From Sphingobium sp. EP60837 (GTDB lineage: Bacteria > Pseudomonadota > Alphaproteobacteria > Sphingomonadales > Sphingomonadaceae): a stretch of 64,000 nt of DNA. The notes below the pieces were generated by a model. It was not told the origin of the DNA and did no database searches. It saw only the letters and a list, made by a program, of their open reading frames with translations. The DNA lies in the NCBI RefSeq assembly GCF_001658005.1, contig NZ_CP015987.1, positions 434,001-498,000 of the forward strand, written 5' to 3'. A program made the position numbers and the translations under genes. Below are positions 52,212 to 61,113 of the stretch, in pieces (within the stretch, counting starts at the first letter, position 1; each line of letters opens with the position of its first letter).

Positions 52212-53393
52212 ATGCAGGATCCAGTTGTCATTGTGGGCTACGCCAGAACCCCGATGGGCGGGTTCCAGGGCGTCCTTTCTCCCCTTAAGGCAACGGAACT
52301 CGGCGCTGCCGCCGTCAAGGCCGCAGTCGAGCGTTCAGCCGTCTCCCCCGAGGCCATCGACCGCATCTATATGGGCTGCGTCCTGGCCGCCGGACTGGGG
52401 CAGGCTCCCGCCCGCCAAGCCGCACTGGGCGCCGGCCTCCCCCGCTCCGTCGAGGCGACAACCGTCAATAAGATGTGCGGCTCGGGCATGCAGGCCGCGA
52501 TCATGGCGCAGGAAGCGCTGCTGGCTGGAAGCGCCGACATCATCGTCGCGGGCGGCATGGAAAGCATGACCAACGCGCCCTACGCGCTACCCAAGCATCG
52601 CTCCGGCGCCCGCATCGGCCATGACCGCATTATCGACACGATGATGATGGACGGGCTGGAGGATGCCTATGAACCGGGCAAGGCGATGGGCGTCTTTGCC
52701 GAAGACGCCGTCCGCGACTATCAGTTCACCCGCCAAGAGCAGGACGCCTATGCCGTCCGCTCGCTCGAACGGGCGCAGGCCGCCATCGCCAGCGGCGCGT
52801 TCGAGCGCGAGATCACCCCGCTGTCCGTCCCGGGCCGCTCCGGCGAAACGCTGGTCGAGAGTGACGAGCAGCCCGGCAAAGCGCGCCCGGAAAAGATCCC
52901 CACGCTAAAGCCCGCCTTCGTCAAGGACGGGACGATCACAGCCGCAAATTCCTCATCCATCTCCGACGGCGCGGCAGCGCTGGCGATGACCCGGCGCAGC
53001 GTCGCAGATCGCCTCGGCTTGCCCGTCATCGCCACCGTCGTAGCGAGCGCCGCCCACGCCCATGAACCCTCGCGCTTCACCACCGCGCCCGTTCCCGCCA
53101 TCACCAAGCTGCTGAACCGCGCGGGCTGGTCGGTGGCCAACGTCGATCTCTTCGAAGTCAACGAAGCCTTCGCCGTCGTGGCGATGATCGCCGCTAAGGA
53201 ACTGGGCATTCCCGCTGACAAGCTCAACGTCAACGGAGGTGCGACCGCGCTCGGACACCCGATCGGCGCGAGCGGCGCACGCATTCTCACCACCTTGATC
53301 GCCGCGCTGGAGAATCGCGGCCTTAAGCGCGGCATCGCCAGCCTGTGCATCGGCGGCGGTGAAGCAACCGCCATGGCTGTCGAACTCGCTTGA
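52212..53393 (+). CDS. Acetyl-CoA acetyltransferase (thiolase)
   Basis: 393-residue biosynthetic-type thiolase that condenses two acetyl-CoA to acetoacetyl-CoA or runs in reverse. NKMCGSGMQAA near residue 90 holds the acyl-accepting Cys. NVNGGATALGHPIGASGAR carries the catalytic His and LCIGGGEATAM the second Cys. The length is normal. It is probably monocistronic. PHA synthesis or fatty acid and ketone body use cannot be decided here. Confidence 0.93.
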   Translation: MQDPVVIVGYARTPMGGFQGVLSPLKATELGAAAVKAAVERSAVSPEAIDRIYMGCVLAAGLGQAPARQAALGAGLPRSVEATTVNKMCGSGMQAAIMAQEALLAGSADIIVAGGMESMTNAPYALPKHRSGARIGHDRIIDTMMMDGLEDAYEPGKAMGVFAEDAVRDYQFTRQEQDAYAVRSLERAQAAIASGAFEREITPLSVPGRSGETLVESDEQPGKARPEKIPTLKPAFVKDGTITAANSSSISDGAAALAMTRRSVADRLGLPVIATVVASAAHAHEPSRFTTAPVPAITKLLNRAGWSVANVDLFEVNEAFAVVAMIAAKELGIPADKLNVNGGATALGHPIGASGARILTTLIAALENRGLKRGIASLCIGGGEATAMAVELA

Positions 53394-53462
53394 CCGGTTG
53401 ACGGGGGGAACGATCCCCGTCTTCATGACTTGGACAGGGGGAAGAGAGGATGAGGTTCCCCC

Positions 53463-54209
53463 TTGCATCATAGCCCGGTTCCCTATTGCGGCGGCGCGCC
53501 TCTTCCCGATGAGTTCTGGACGCGGTGGAACTGGGACCCGCTCCTCCTTCTTTCCCTTGCCATCTGGCTGCTCATCGCCCTGCGGCTTGCGCCCCCCCGC
53601 CGAAATGCCGCGTTTGGTCTCATCGGCCTTTGGGCGCTCCTCTATGTATCCCCCTTTTGCGCCTTGGGCTCGGCCCTTTTTTCAGCCCGCGCTCTCCACC
53701 ACCTCGCCCTCATCCTGATCGCCGCACCTCTGCTCGCCCGCGCATCAGGAGCCTTGAACATCAGAGGATCGCTGCCCGCCTGGACGATCCTCCAGGCGCT
53801 CATCCTCTGGTTCTGGCACGCCCCGGCCGCCTATGACTGGGCCCTGTCCTCCTCGCTTGTCTTTTGGACGATGCAACTGACTATCCTCGTCTCCGCCGCC
53901 GGCTTCTGGCATGTGCTCGCGCGTTCGGCGATGCCTGCTAAGATCATCGCGCTCTTCGCGACCATGATGCAAATGAGCCTGCTCGGCGCGCTGATCGCCT
54001 TTTCTGGGACAGCGCTTTACCGGCCGCACTGGCTGACCACCCAAGCCTGGGACCTCAGCCCATTGGCCGATCAGCAGATGGCGGGCATCCTCATGTGGAT
54101 TCCGGGCGGCACGCTCTACCTCGCGGCAGCCCTCTTTTACGCTTGGCACATATTGGCCGAGCCGGATGAACAGCCCCTGACCTATGTCGGTCTGGGCGAC
54201 AGGGTATAG
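53463..54209 (+). CDS. Cytochrome c oxidase assembly factor, CtaG (caa3) type
   Basis: 248-residue membrane protein of the Caa3_CtaG family, involved in copper insertion or assembly of caa3-type oxidases. It has about seven hydrophobic helices, including PLLLLSLAIWLLIALRLA and HHLALILIAAPLLARAS. WFWHAPAAYDWAL and GGTLYLAAALFYAWH are family-typical. The likely start is a TTG at 53463 with GAGG seven bases upstream. The ATG-initiated frame nearby stops at once. It converges with the oxidase operon, and its last 28 bases overlap the end of the cytochrome c gene. Confidence 0.82.
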   Translation: MHHSPVPYCGGAPLPDEFWTRWNWDPLLLLSLAIWLLIALRLAPPRRNAAFGLIGLWALLYVSPFCALGSALFSARALHHLALILIAAPLLARASGALNIRGSLPAWTILQALILWFWHAPAAYDWALSSSLVFWTMQLTILVSAAGFWHVLARSAMPAKIIALFATMMQMSLLGALIAFSGTALYRPHWLTTQAWDLSPLADQQMAGILMWIPGGTLYLAAALFYAWHILAEPDEQPLTYVGLGDRV

Positions 54210-54610
54210 AGATAAGCGGCTATGTCCCGCGCCTCCTGATCGCCGATCCCCATGTTCGGCATGGCGTTGCCCGGGACCACGGATTGCGGGAAGCGGACCC
54301 AGCGCACCAAGGCCACGGGATCGTTGCGCAGCACACCCGCCACCGTCTTGCGCGCAGCAAATCCCCCCAGCGAAGGAGCAGCAGCACCCCGCGCTCCGGC
54401 CATGCCCGGTATCTCGTGACAAGCGTTGCATTGCCGCGCGATGATCGCGCGCTCGCCCCGTTCCACGACGCCGTCGGTCAGCGCCTGCGCATGCGTTTCC
54501 TGCTGGGCGGTTTCCTGTCGCTGCTGCACCACAAAGCTGGCGAGGGATCCAAGCACGCCGAAGCCGCCCAACCAGGTTACGAACCAAAGGCTTGATGGAA
54601 GGCGCCTCAT
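54182..54610 (-). CDS. Membrane-anchored c-type cytochrome
   Basis: 142 residues with an N-terminal signal anchor (SSLWFVTWLGGFGVLGSLAS). One heme c site CNACH lies at about residue 60, and a Met ligand is likely in GNAMPNMG. It probably carries electrons to the oxidase encoded upstream. The ATG at 54610 overlaps the previous stop by ATGA. A longer open frame to 54922 is a shadow of two other genes. It is the last gene of the oxidase operon and overlaps the ctaG-like gene tail to tail. Confidence 0.85.
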   Translation of the reverse strand: MRRLPSSLWFVTWLGGFGVLGSLASFVVQQRQETAQQETHAQALTDGVVERGERAIIARQCNACHEIPGMAGARGAAAPSLGGFAARKTVAGVLRNDPVALVRWVRFPQSVVPGNAMPNMGIGDQEARDIAAYLYTLSPRPT

Positions 54611-54891
54611 GGCCTGCACCCTGTCAGGATCAGCACCGCCAGCGCCTGGAACAGCAGCGCCAGGAAGAATATCCCCACCCACAAAAACGCGCCCCATTTG
54701 TGCGCCGCAAGCCGCACCAGAGCCCAGCTGGCCAGACCGATCACCAGCAGAAACAGCGCCATGCCCACCCCTGGCCAAGGCGGCCCCGATGGACAAGCCG
54801 CATGCAGGATGAAGCCCAAAGCCTGCTGGCTCGCGAACCACAAGAGCGGCGGCGCGGCGAAGAGGATGGCGTAACGCGCGTTCCTGCTCAT
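54607..54891 (-). CDS. Small membrane protein of the oxidase operon
   Basis: 94 residues with three predicted membrane helices (YAILFAAPPLLWFASQQALG, GMALFLLVIGLASWALVRLA and FLWVGIFFLALLFQALAVLI). No heme or copper motif is present. It overlaps the subunit III gene and the cytochrome c gene by ATGA on both sides, so it is very likely a small oxidase subunit or assembly factor, in the position where subunit IV occurs in other oxidase operons. Confidence 0.75.
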   Translation of the reverse strand: MSRNARYAILFAAPPLLWFASQQALGFILHAACPSGPPWPGVGMALFLLVIGLASWALVRLAAHKWGAFLWVGIFFLALLFQALAVLILTGCRP

Positions 54892-55502
54892 GCCATCCTC
54901 GGCGCCCAATAGACCAGCGCATAGATCGGCAGCCAGCTCAGCTCGACGAACCGCCAGTAATTGCCATTATCCTCGACATCGGCGAACTGCCGGTCACCCA
55001 CCTCATGCGTGTGCAGCCACAGCGCCAGCACCAGCGTGTCGCCCCAGTCGGTCACCAGATGAACGGTGTGCAGGATCATCAGCATCCACAGGACGGAGCC
55101 ATAGGCATTCTCGTCCCATCGCAACCCCAGCACCGTGAACTCCAAGGCGCGCGGCACGAACAGCAGGAACGCGACCGCCGTCATGATGACGATGCCGATC
55201 CTGACGGCCCGCTCGTTCCGCGCTTTCGCCTTCTTGATAAGCCAACCATTGGGTATCTCGCTGAGCAGCAGCCCCGCCGTAAAGATGATGCCCCATAGAA
55301 GTTCCGGCGGAGCAAAACCCTTCGGCGGCCAGGACGGGCTGGCCACCATCAGATACAGGTAAGACCCGCCCGCCAGCAGGAAGGCGGTGCCTTCGATCGC
55401 CATGAAGCCGACATTGCCCCACCAGGCGAGGCTCGCCGGGCCGTCCCTGCTCGTGGGCAGGTCCGACACATCGCCATGGATGGAGATCGGCCGGTCGCTC
55501 AT
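54888..55502 (-). CDS. Cytochrome c oxidase subunit III
   Basis: 204-residue heme-copper oxidase subunit III with five predicted helices. WWGNVGFMAIEGTAFLLAGG contains the conserved Glu region. HTVHLVTDWGDTLVLALWL and NYWRFVELSWLPIYALVYWAP are family-typical. It is short, like the five-helix subunits of caa3-type enzymes. The start at 55502 overlaps the subunit I stop by ATGA; a longer frame to 55850 runs through subunit I in another frame. Confidence 0.85.
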   Translation of the reverse strand: MSDRPISIHGDVSDLPTSRDGPASLAWWGNVGFMAIEGTAFLLAGGSYLYLMVASPSWPPKGFAPPELLWGIIFTAGLLLSEIPNGWLIKKAKARNERAVRIGIVIMTAVAFLLFVPRALEFTVLGLRWDENAYGSVLWMLMILHTVHLVTDWGDTLVLALWLHTHEVGDRQFADVEDNGNYWRFVELSWLPIYALVYWAPRMA

Positions 55503-57373
55503 GCCTTCGCCTCCTTGCGACGGGGGCGCGTCGGCCAGAACCAGATGGTGAGCGCCACAGCCAGTGGCAGCGCCCCCCATATCAGCGCCCAAGGCGTGAA
55601 GATGCTTCCGACGAACAATGCCGACGTCACAAGCGCCGCGATCAACGGCCAGATGGACGGTCCAGGACTCAGCTGACGATATTGCGGCCTTGCATCGAGC
55701 AGCGATGTGACGAGCACCTCCCGGCATTGGCTCGACAGCCCGCGCAGCACGGGGAAGGGCTCCAGCACAGCATCCCACATCGGCGCGGCGCTTGTGACCA
55801 CCGGCACATAGGCAAAGCCATAGGCGGGCGGCGGCGAACTGCTCGCCCATTCAAGCGTCGATCCGCCCCAGGGGTCAGCTCCCGCATGCTTCCCCCGCCA
55901 ATAGCTAAGAAAGGCATTGGCCACGAAGATCGTCGCTCCCGCCGAAGCGATAACCGTTCCCCCTGTCGCAACCAGGTTCAGATCGCCCCAGCCCATCTCC
56001 GGCCCATAGGTGTAGATGCGCCGCGGCATGCCCATCAGGCCCAATATGTGCATGGGAAAGAAGGCGATGTTGAACCCCGCGACGATCAGCGCGCAGCTGA
56101 CGATCCCCCAGCCATCCGACATCATCCGCCCGGTCGCCTTGGGATACCAATAGGTGAAGGCGCCAAAAAGCGGGAACATCGCACCGCCGATCAGCACATA
56201 ATGCAGGTGCGCGACAACGAAATAGCTATCGGTCAGCTGCAGGTCGAGCGGCGCGGACGCGGTCATCACGCCGGACAACCCGCCGATGACGAACGTCAGG
56301 ATGAACGCTACGATCCACAGCAGCGGCGTGCGAAAGCTCGGCCGTCCCAGGGCAATCGTCGCGATGAAGCAGAATATCTGGATACCAGCGGGCAGTGCGA
56401 TCGCCATGCTCGCCGCCGTATAGAGCGCGTTCCCGACCTTGGGTAGGCCGACCGCGAACATATGATGCACCCATAGGCCAAAGGCGAGGAAGGCGATGGC
56501 CAGCATCGACAGCACGACCGGCACATGACCAAACAGCCGTCGCCGTGAAAATGTCTCGACGATCGCGGAAACAAAACCCAACCCCGGTAGGAAGATGATG
56601 TAAACTTCCGGATGACCGAAGAACCAGAATAGGTGCTGGAACAACAGCACGTCGCCGCCGCTCGCTGGACTGAAGAAATGCGTCGATACGAGGCGGTCGG
56701 CAATCAGCATGGACGTCACCAGCATGACCGCGGGGAGCGCCAAAATGGTCATCACCGCCGACACCAGCATCGCCCACAGGAAAGCAGGCATCCGCGCTAG
56801 CGTCATGCCGGGCGGGCGCATCTTCAAAATAGTGACGGCGACATTGACCGACACGGAAAGCGCGGCGACCTCGGTAAAGGTGATCATCTGCGCCCAAATG
56901 TCCGCGCGATGTCCTGGCGAATAGGATAGACCTGATAGCGGCGGATATTCGAACCAGCCAAGGTCGGGCGTCACCCCCACCATATGCGGCAGCCACAGCA
57001 TCAGGACCCCGCCCAGATACAGCCAAAAACTGAACGCGTTGAGGCGCGGGAACGCCATCGTGCGCTGTCCCAGCATCAACGGCACCAGCCACATCGCCAT
57101 GGCCTCCATCACCGGCACCGACACCAGGAACAACATGGTCGATCCATGCAGGGCGAAGGATTCATTATAGAGCTGCGCCGTCATCCGGTGCATCTGCGGC
57201 TGGCTTAGCTGCACGCGCATGTCGAGCGCCAGCAGCCCGGACAGGATCAACAGCGCCATCGCCGTTAGGATGTAGCGCCCCGCAATCCGATGGGGGTTCA
57301 CGCTCGTCAGGAAACCCCACAGCCCCGGCGGGTCCGACCAGGTTGCGCGCAGCATGTCATGCTCCACGCTCAT
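55499..57373 (-). CDS. Cytochrome c oxidase subunit I with unusual proton-channel residues
   Basis: 624-residue catalytic subunit in the inner membrane. The heme and copper ligands are present: the His in LHGSTML, GHPEVYII with the His-Tyr pair and Glu, the HHMF pair, and the two His of AHLHYVLIGG. Where A1 oxidases have APDMAFPRLNN this protein has GQRTMAFPRLNA, so the D-channel Asp is Thr. Where they have VPTGIK it has LPAGIQ, so the K-channel Lys is Gln and the nearby Thr is Ala. About 90 C-terminal residues add two extra helices. It overlaps both neighbours by ATGA. Confidence 0.92.
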   Translation of the reverse strand: MSVEHDMLRATWSDPPGLWGFLTSVNPHRIAGRYILTAMALLILSGLLALDMRVQLSQPQMHRMTAQLYNESFALHGSTMLFLVSVPVMEAMAMWLVPLMLGQRTMAFPRLNAFSFWLYLGGVLMLWLPHMVGVTPDLGWFEYPPLSGLSYSPGHRADIWAQMITFTEVAALSVSVNVAVTILKMRPPGMTLARMPAFLWAMLVSAVMTILALPAVMLVTSMLIADRLVSTHFFSPASGGDVLLFQHLFWFFGHPEVYIIFLPGLGFVSAIVETFSRRRLFGHVPVVLSMLAIAFLAFGLWVHHMFAVGLPKVGNALYTAASMAIALPAGIQIFCFIATIALGRPSFRTPLLWIVAFILTFVIGGLSGVMTASAPLDLQLTDSYFVVAHLHYVLIGGAMFPLFGAFTYWYPKATGRMMSDGWGIVSCALIVAGFNIAFFPMHILGLMGMPRRIYTYGPEMGWGDLNLVATGGTVIASAGATIFVANAFLSYWRGKHAGADPWGGSTLEWASSSPPPAYGFAYVPVVTSAAPMWDAVLEPFPVLRGLSSQCREVLVTSLLDARPQYRQLSPGPSIWPLIAALVTSALFVGSIFTPWALIWGALPLAVALTIWFWPTRPRRKEAKA

Positions 57374-58329
57374 CGTAGCGCTTCCAGATAGCGCGCCACT
57401 GCATCGGCATCCTGCGGCGAAAGGTCGCTCGGCGGCATGGACGTTCCCGGCTTGATCGCCTGTGGCTGTATGATCCAGCCACGCAGGCTGCCTCGCGTCA
57501 GTGGCGCCGCGCCTGCAGCGATCGTGCGGCGCGACGCCAGATGGGTCAGATCAGGCCCGACGCGTCCCTGCGCGCCCGTTCCCCTTATATGGTGACAAAC
57601 CGCGCAACTACCTTTCTCCACAATCGCCCGCCCTGCTGCCTCGCCTGCCACAGGTTCCGCTTGATGCGCCAGCCAGCGCGTAAACTCGCCGGGCCGTTCG
57701 ACCTTCGCCACCAGCGCCATATTGGCATGCTGCGTCCCGCAAAATTCCGCGCACTGCCCCCTGAACCAGCCGGTCTTGCCCGGCGTCACCGTCATGCTGT
57801 TTATCCGCCCCGGTATCATGTCCATCTTGCCCGCCAGATTGGGGACCCAAAAGCTGTGGATCACATCCGCCGCCCGCAGTTCCAGCGTCACGGGCACGCC
57901 CATGGGAAGATGCAGTTCGTTCGCGGTCTCGATCCACCGCCCCCGCCCCGCCTCATATTCGATGCGCCACCACCATTGATGCCCGGTAACCCGCACGCGC
58001 AGCGCCTTTTGCGACGCCGCGCCCAGCGTCCTGTCGGCAAGGAAACTGCCCACAGCCAGGATGACCAGCCCCAACAGGATAAGGCCGATCCAAATTCCCA
58101 ACATTGCCCGCACGCCCGTTTCACCAGTCTCCGCCACGGCGCGCCGCCGGACCAGGCTCCAGCCAAGGAAAAGGATGACGAGCAGATAGGCGATGCCGCA
58201 CACCCACAGCATGAGTTGAAACAGCGACATCAGCGTCGCCGCATGGTCGGCCGCAGGGTGCAAGGCGGATTGCCGCTGCCCGCATCCCGGCAGTGTGGCC
58301 AGCGCCAGCAGCAACTGCCAGCGGCTCAT
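57370..58329 (-). CDS. Cytochrome c oxidase subunit II fused to cytochrome c (caa3 type)
   Basis: 319 residues. A lipoprotein signal with lipobox LPGC ends at residue 17. Two membrane helices follow (about 37-60 and 80-102). The periplasmic cupredoxin domain has HQWWWRIEY and the CuA motif CAEFCGTQHANM. The last 90 residues are a cytochrome c domain with heme site CAVCHH and a Met ligand in TSMPPSDL. The fusion makes this a caa3-type oxidase that takes electrons through its own heme c. The ATG at 58329 overlaps the previous stop. Confidence 0.92.
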   Translation of the reverse strand: MSRWQLLLALATLPGCGQRQSALHPAADHAATLMSLFQLMLWVCGIAYLLVILFLGWSLVRRRAVAETGETGVRAMLGIWIGLILLGLVILAVGSFLADRTLGAASQKALRVRVTGHQWWWRIEYEAGRGRWIETANELHLPMGVPVTLELRAADVIHSFWVPNLAGKMDMIPGRINSMTVTPGKTGWFRGQCAEFCGTQHANMALVAKVERPGEFTRWLAHQAEPVAGEAAGRAIVEKGSCAVCHHIRGTGAQGRVGPDLTHLASRRTIAAGAAPLTRGSLRGWIIQPQAIKPGTSMPPSDLSPQDADAVARYLEALR

Positions 58330-58748
58330 AGCGGCCCCTGCCATTGCTTCGCCGTTGGCTCTCCCTGCTGGTCCACCGCCTGCCGGTGCCGCTTCGCCGT
58401 GTCGGTGGCGGGTAGCGAATTGAGGTAGGCGCTGATCTGCCATCTTTGTTCGGCAGCGATCCTGCGGTCATAGCCCTTGTGCCCGATCCGCGCATAATAG
58501 GTCACGAAGGGCAGGCGCGGAGGCCATCCCGCTTTCGGCTCGCCATGGCAATTGGTACAGCCATACCAGGTGAAATAGCGCCCCCCCTGCGAGATCTGAT
58601 AAAAATTGTCCTTGATGGCCGCAATGCGCGGGTCGCCTGGCCCGTTCGGGGCTGAGGTCGGCTGCGGCGCTGTCAATGTGCGCTGTTCAGAACTGCAGCC
58701 CCCCGCCAGAAGCAGGCTCGTGATGATCGCGCCGGTCCGCAGTCGCAT
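58326..58748 (-). CDS. Lipoprotein c-type cytochrome
   Basis: 140 residues with a lipoprotein signal ending at lipobox AGGC (Cys 18) and one heme c site CTNCHG near residue 65. No obvious distal Met was found within the short C-terminal half, which ends in a Gln-rich tail. It lies between the molybdopterin oxidoreductase and subunit II and could relay electrons between them. It starts 15 bases after the oxidoreductase stop and overlaps subunit II by ATGA. Confidence 0.82.
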   Translation of the reverse strand: MRLRTGAIITSLLLAGGCSSEQRTLTAPQPTSAPNGPGDPRIAAIKDNFYQISQGGRYFTWYGCTNCHGEPKAGWPPRLPFVTYYARIGHKGYDRRIAAEQRWQISAYLNSLPATDTAKRHRQAVDQQGEPTAKQWQGPL

Positions 58749-58763
58749 GCCGCGCCTGCCCCC

Positions 58764-61058
58764 TCAGGAGGCCCGGCTGATCGTCACCGGTACGGACTTT
58801 GCCGCCGGAACATGGCTCTCCTCGGCATGATGCTCGATCGGGATGAGCACATTGCATTCGGGATAATAGGCGCCCAGGCAGCCGCGCGGGATATTATAAA
58901 CGGTGGCGATCAAGCCCGGCCGGCGCCGCACCCGCCCGTCCTGCGATGCGCCTTCCAGCGTCACCACATCACCTTCGCGCAAACCTTCCTGCATCATGTC
59001 TTCTGCATTCATGAAAAGCACATCGCGCGTTCCCTTCACGCCGCGGAAACGATCATGATAGCCATAGATGGTCGTGTTGAACTGATCGTTGGACCGCAGT
59101 GTCATCAGCCGATACTGCCCGCCCTTGTCCGTAAAGCCGGTCGCCGACATGCCCGAGGGAGGCAGGAATTCCGCCTTTCCGCTCGGCGTCTCCCAAATCC
59201 GCTCCGCCGCCTTATTCCCCTTCCAGAAGCCGCCAGGCTGGAACAGGCGCTGGTTGAAGTCCTTGAACTTGTCCGGATAGGTCGCCTCGATTGCGTCCCT
59301 GATACGGCCGTAATCCTCAACCCAACTGTCCCAATCGACGCGTGGATTGGGCGGCAGGAGCCGTCTGGCCAGCGCAGCCACGATCGCCGGTTCGGACAGC
59401 AGATACTCGCTGGCTGGCTCCGCCTTGCCCAGCGATCCATGAATGCAGCTGGTGGAATCCTCCATCGATACCGCCTGCGGACCGCTTTGCTGCATGTCCC
59501 TTTCTATGCGACCAAGGCAGGGGAGCAGATAGGCTTGCCGTCCGGGAAATAGGTGGCTGCGGTTTAGCTTGGTCGCGACATGCACTGTCAGGTCCAGTCG
59601 CGGCCATGCCGTCTCCATCTTTTCGGTATCGGGAATCGCGCGCAGGAAATTGCCGCCCAGACCGATGAACGCCCTCACCGATCCATCGACGATGCCCTGG
59701 CATGTCTCGACCGTGTCGAGCCCTTTTTCCGTCGGCGGATTGAACCCATATAGCTCTTTCAGCTTCTCGACGGGCGCAAGTTCGGTTTTTTCCGTGATGC
59801 CGACCGTGCGCTGCCCCTGCACATTGCTGTGGCCGCGCACCGGCATAGGTCCTGCGCCAGGCTTGCCGATGTTTCCACGCAATAGCAGCAGGTTGACGAC
59901 CATCCGGACATTCTCGACCCCCTTCACATGCTGGGTCAGCCCCATGCCGTAAATGGCCAGCACGGCCTTGGACCGGGCATAGACGCGCGCCGCTTGCTCC
60001 AGCGCCCAGCGGGTAAGGCCCGACTCCGCTTCTATTTCCTCCCAGGATGACGCCCGCACTTTCTCCGCAAAGGCATGGAAATCCTTGGTATGCTGCTCGA
60101 TAAAATGATGATCCAGCACCGGGGGATCGCCGACCGCTTTGGCCGCATCGTCCCATTCGATGAGGAACTTCGCGAGGCCCATCATGGCGGCGATGTCACC
60201 GCCGGTTTTCACCTGATGATATTGGGTGGAAATGCCCGTTTCCTGGAGCGTCGCCATCTCGATCGGGTTTTGCGGATCGGTAAAGCGTTCAAGTCCGCGT
60301 TCGCGCAGCGGGTTGAAGGTGATGATCTCCACCCCCCGCTTCCGCACACGGCGCAAGTCGTGCAGCATGCGCGGGGAATTGGACCCGACATTCTGGCCGA
60401 AGAAGAAAATCGCGTCGCACTCGTCGAAGTCCTTCAACTGTGTCGTTCCGACGGGCACGCCGATGGCGGCCTTCAATCCCACCGAAGTGGATTCATGACA
60501 CATGTTGGAACTGTCGGGCAGATTCTGGTTGCCGTACATGCGCGCCATCAGGCCGTACATATAGGATGCCTCCAGACTGGTGCGCCCGGATGAGTAGAAA
60601 ACCACCCTCTTGGGGTCCATCGGCCGCAGGCTGGCCGCGATGGCGTCAAAGGCTTCGTCCCATGAACAGGCGACATATTTGTCCGCCGCCGCGTCATAGC
60701 GCAGCGGGTGGGTCAAGCGCCCATGCTGTTCCAGATCATAGTCCCGCCATTCCCGCAGGGCGGTGACGCTATGATCCCGGAAAAAGTCCGGCGTTGTCCG
60801 TAATTTCGTCAATTCCCACGCGGTTGCCTTCGCGCCTTCCTCACAAAACTCCGCCGGGTGGGGCTCGCCGGGCTTTGCCCAGGCGCAGCTGACGCACATG
60901 AACCCATCGGGCTTATTCTGACGGGCCAACTCCCGCATGCCTTCAAGGGGGAAATGCTCGCGCGGCAGTATTTCGGCGAGCGAGCGCACGGAACCCCAGC
61001 CTCCGGCAGGACCCCGAAACGGCTTGATACGGGGTTTGCTTCCTTTGGTGGCCGCCAT
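58764..61058 (-). CDS. FdhF/YdeP-family molybdopterin oxidoreductase
   Basis: 764-residue Mo-bis-MGD enzyme of the FdhF/YdeP branch. The N-terminal region CVSCAWAKPGEPHPAEFCEE supplies three Cys of a probable Fe-S site. SSGRTSLEASYMYGLMAR and SSNMCHESTSVGL, with a Cys at the usual Mo-ligand position, follow near residues 155-195. A C-terminal dinucleotide-binding domain contains RSNDQFNTTIYGYHDRFRG. No signal peptide is present, so it is cytoplasmic. The substrate of this branch is not established; formate is only a family-level guess. It heads the oxidase operon. Confidence 0.87.
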   Translation of the reverse strand: MAATKGSKPRIKPFRGPAGGWGSVRSLAEILPREHFPLEGMRELARQNKPDGFMCVSCAWAKPGEPHPAEFCEEGAKATAWELTKLRTTPDFFRDHSVTALREWRDYDLEQHGRLTHPLRYDAAADKYVACSWDEAFDAIAASLRPMDPKRVVFYSSGRTSLEASYMYGLMARMYGNQNLPDSSNMCHESTSVGLKAAIGVPVGTTQLKDFDECDAIFFFGQNVGSNSPRMLHDLRRVRKRGVEIITFNPLRERGLERFTDPQNPIEMATLQETGISTQYHQVKTGGDIAAMMGLAKFLIEWDDAAKAVGDPPVLDHHFIEQHTKDFHAFAEKVRASSWEEIEAESGLTRWALEQAARVYARSKAVLAIYGMGLTQHVKGVENVRMVVNLLLLRGNIGKPGAGPMPVRGHSNVQGQRTVGITEKTELAPVEKLKELYGFNPPTEKGLDTVETCQGIVDGSVRAFIGLGGNFLRAIPDTEKMETAWPRLDLTVHVATKLNRSHLFPGRQAYLLPCLGRIERDMQQSGPQAVSMEDSTSCIHGSLGKAEPASEYLLSEPAIVAALARRLLPPNPRVDWDSWVEDYGRIRDAIEATYPDKFKDFNQRLFQPGGFWKGNKAAERIWETPSGKAEFLPPSGMSATGFTDKGGQYRLMTLRSNDQFNTTIYGYHDRFRGVKGTRDVLFMNAEDMMQEGLREGDVVTLEGASQDGRVRRRPGLIATVYNIPRGCLGAYYPECNVLIPIEHHAEESHVPAAKSVPVTISRAS

Positions 61059-61113
61059 GATTGTTTCCGCTTTGTGTCTCTACGGCACGCAACGGACGGG
61101 GCGATGCTTTGGT

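Noticed and set aside
54182..55850. Long minus-strand extensions of the cytochrome c and subunit III frames
   Set aside because: They run through other oxidase genes in a different frame; the ATGA-overlapping starts give normal protein lengths.
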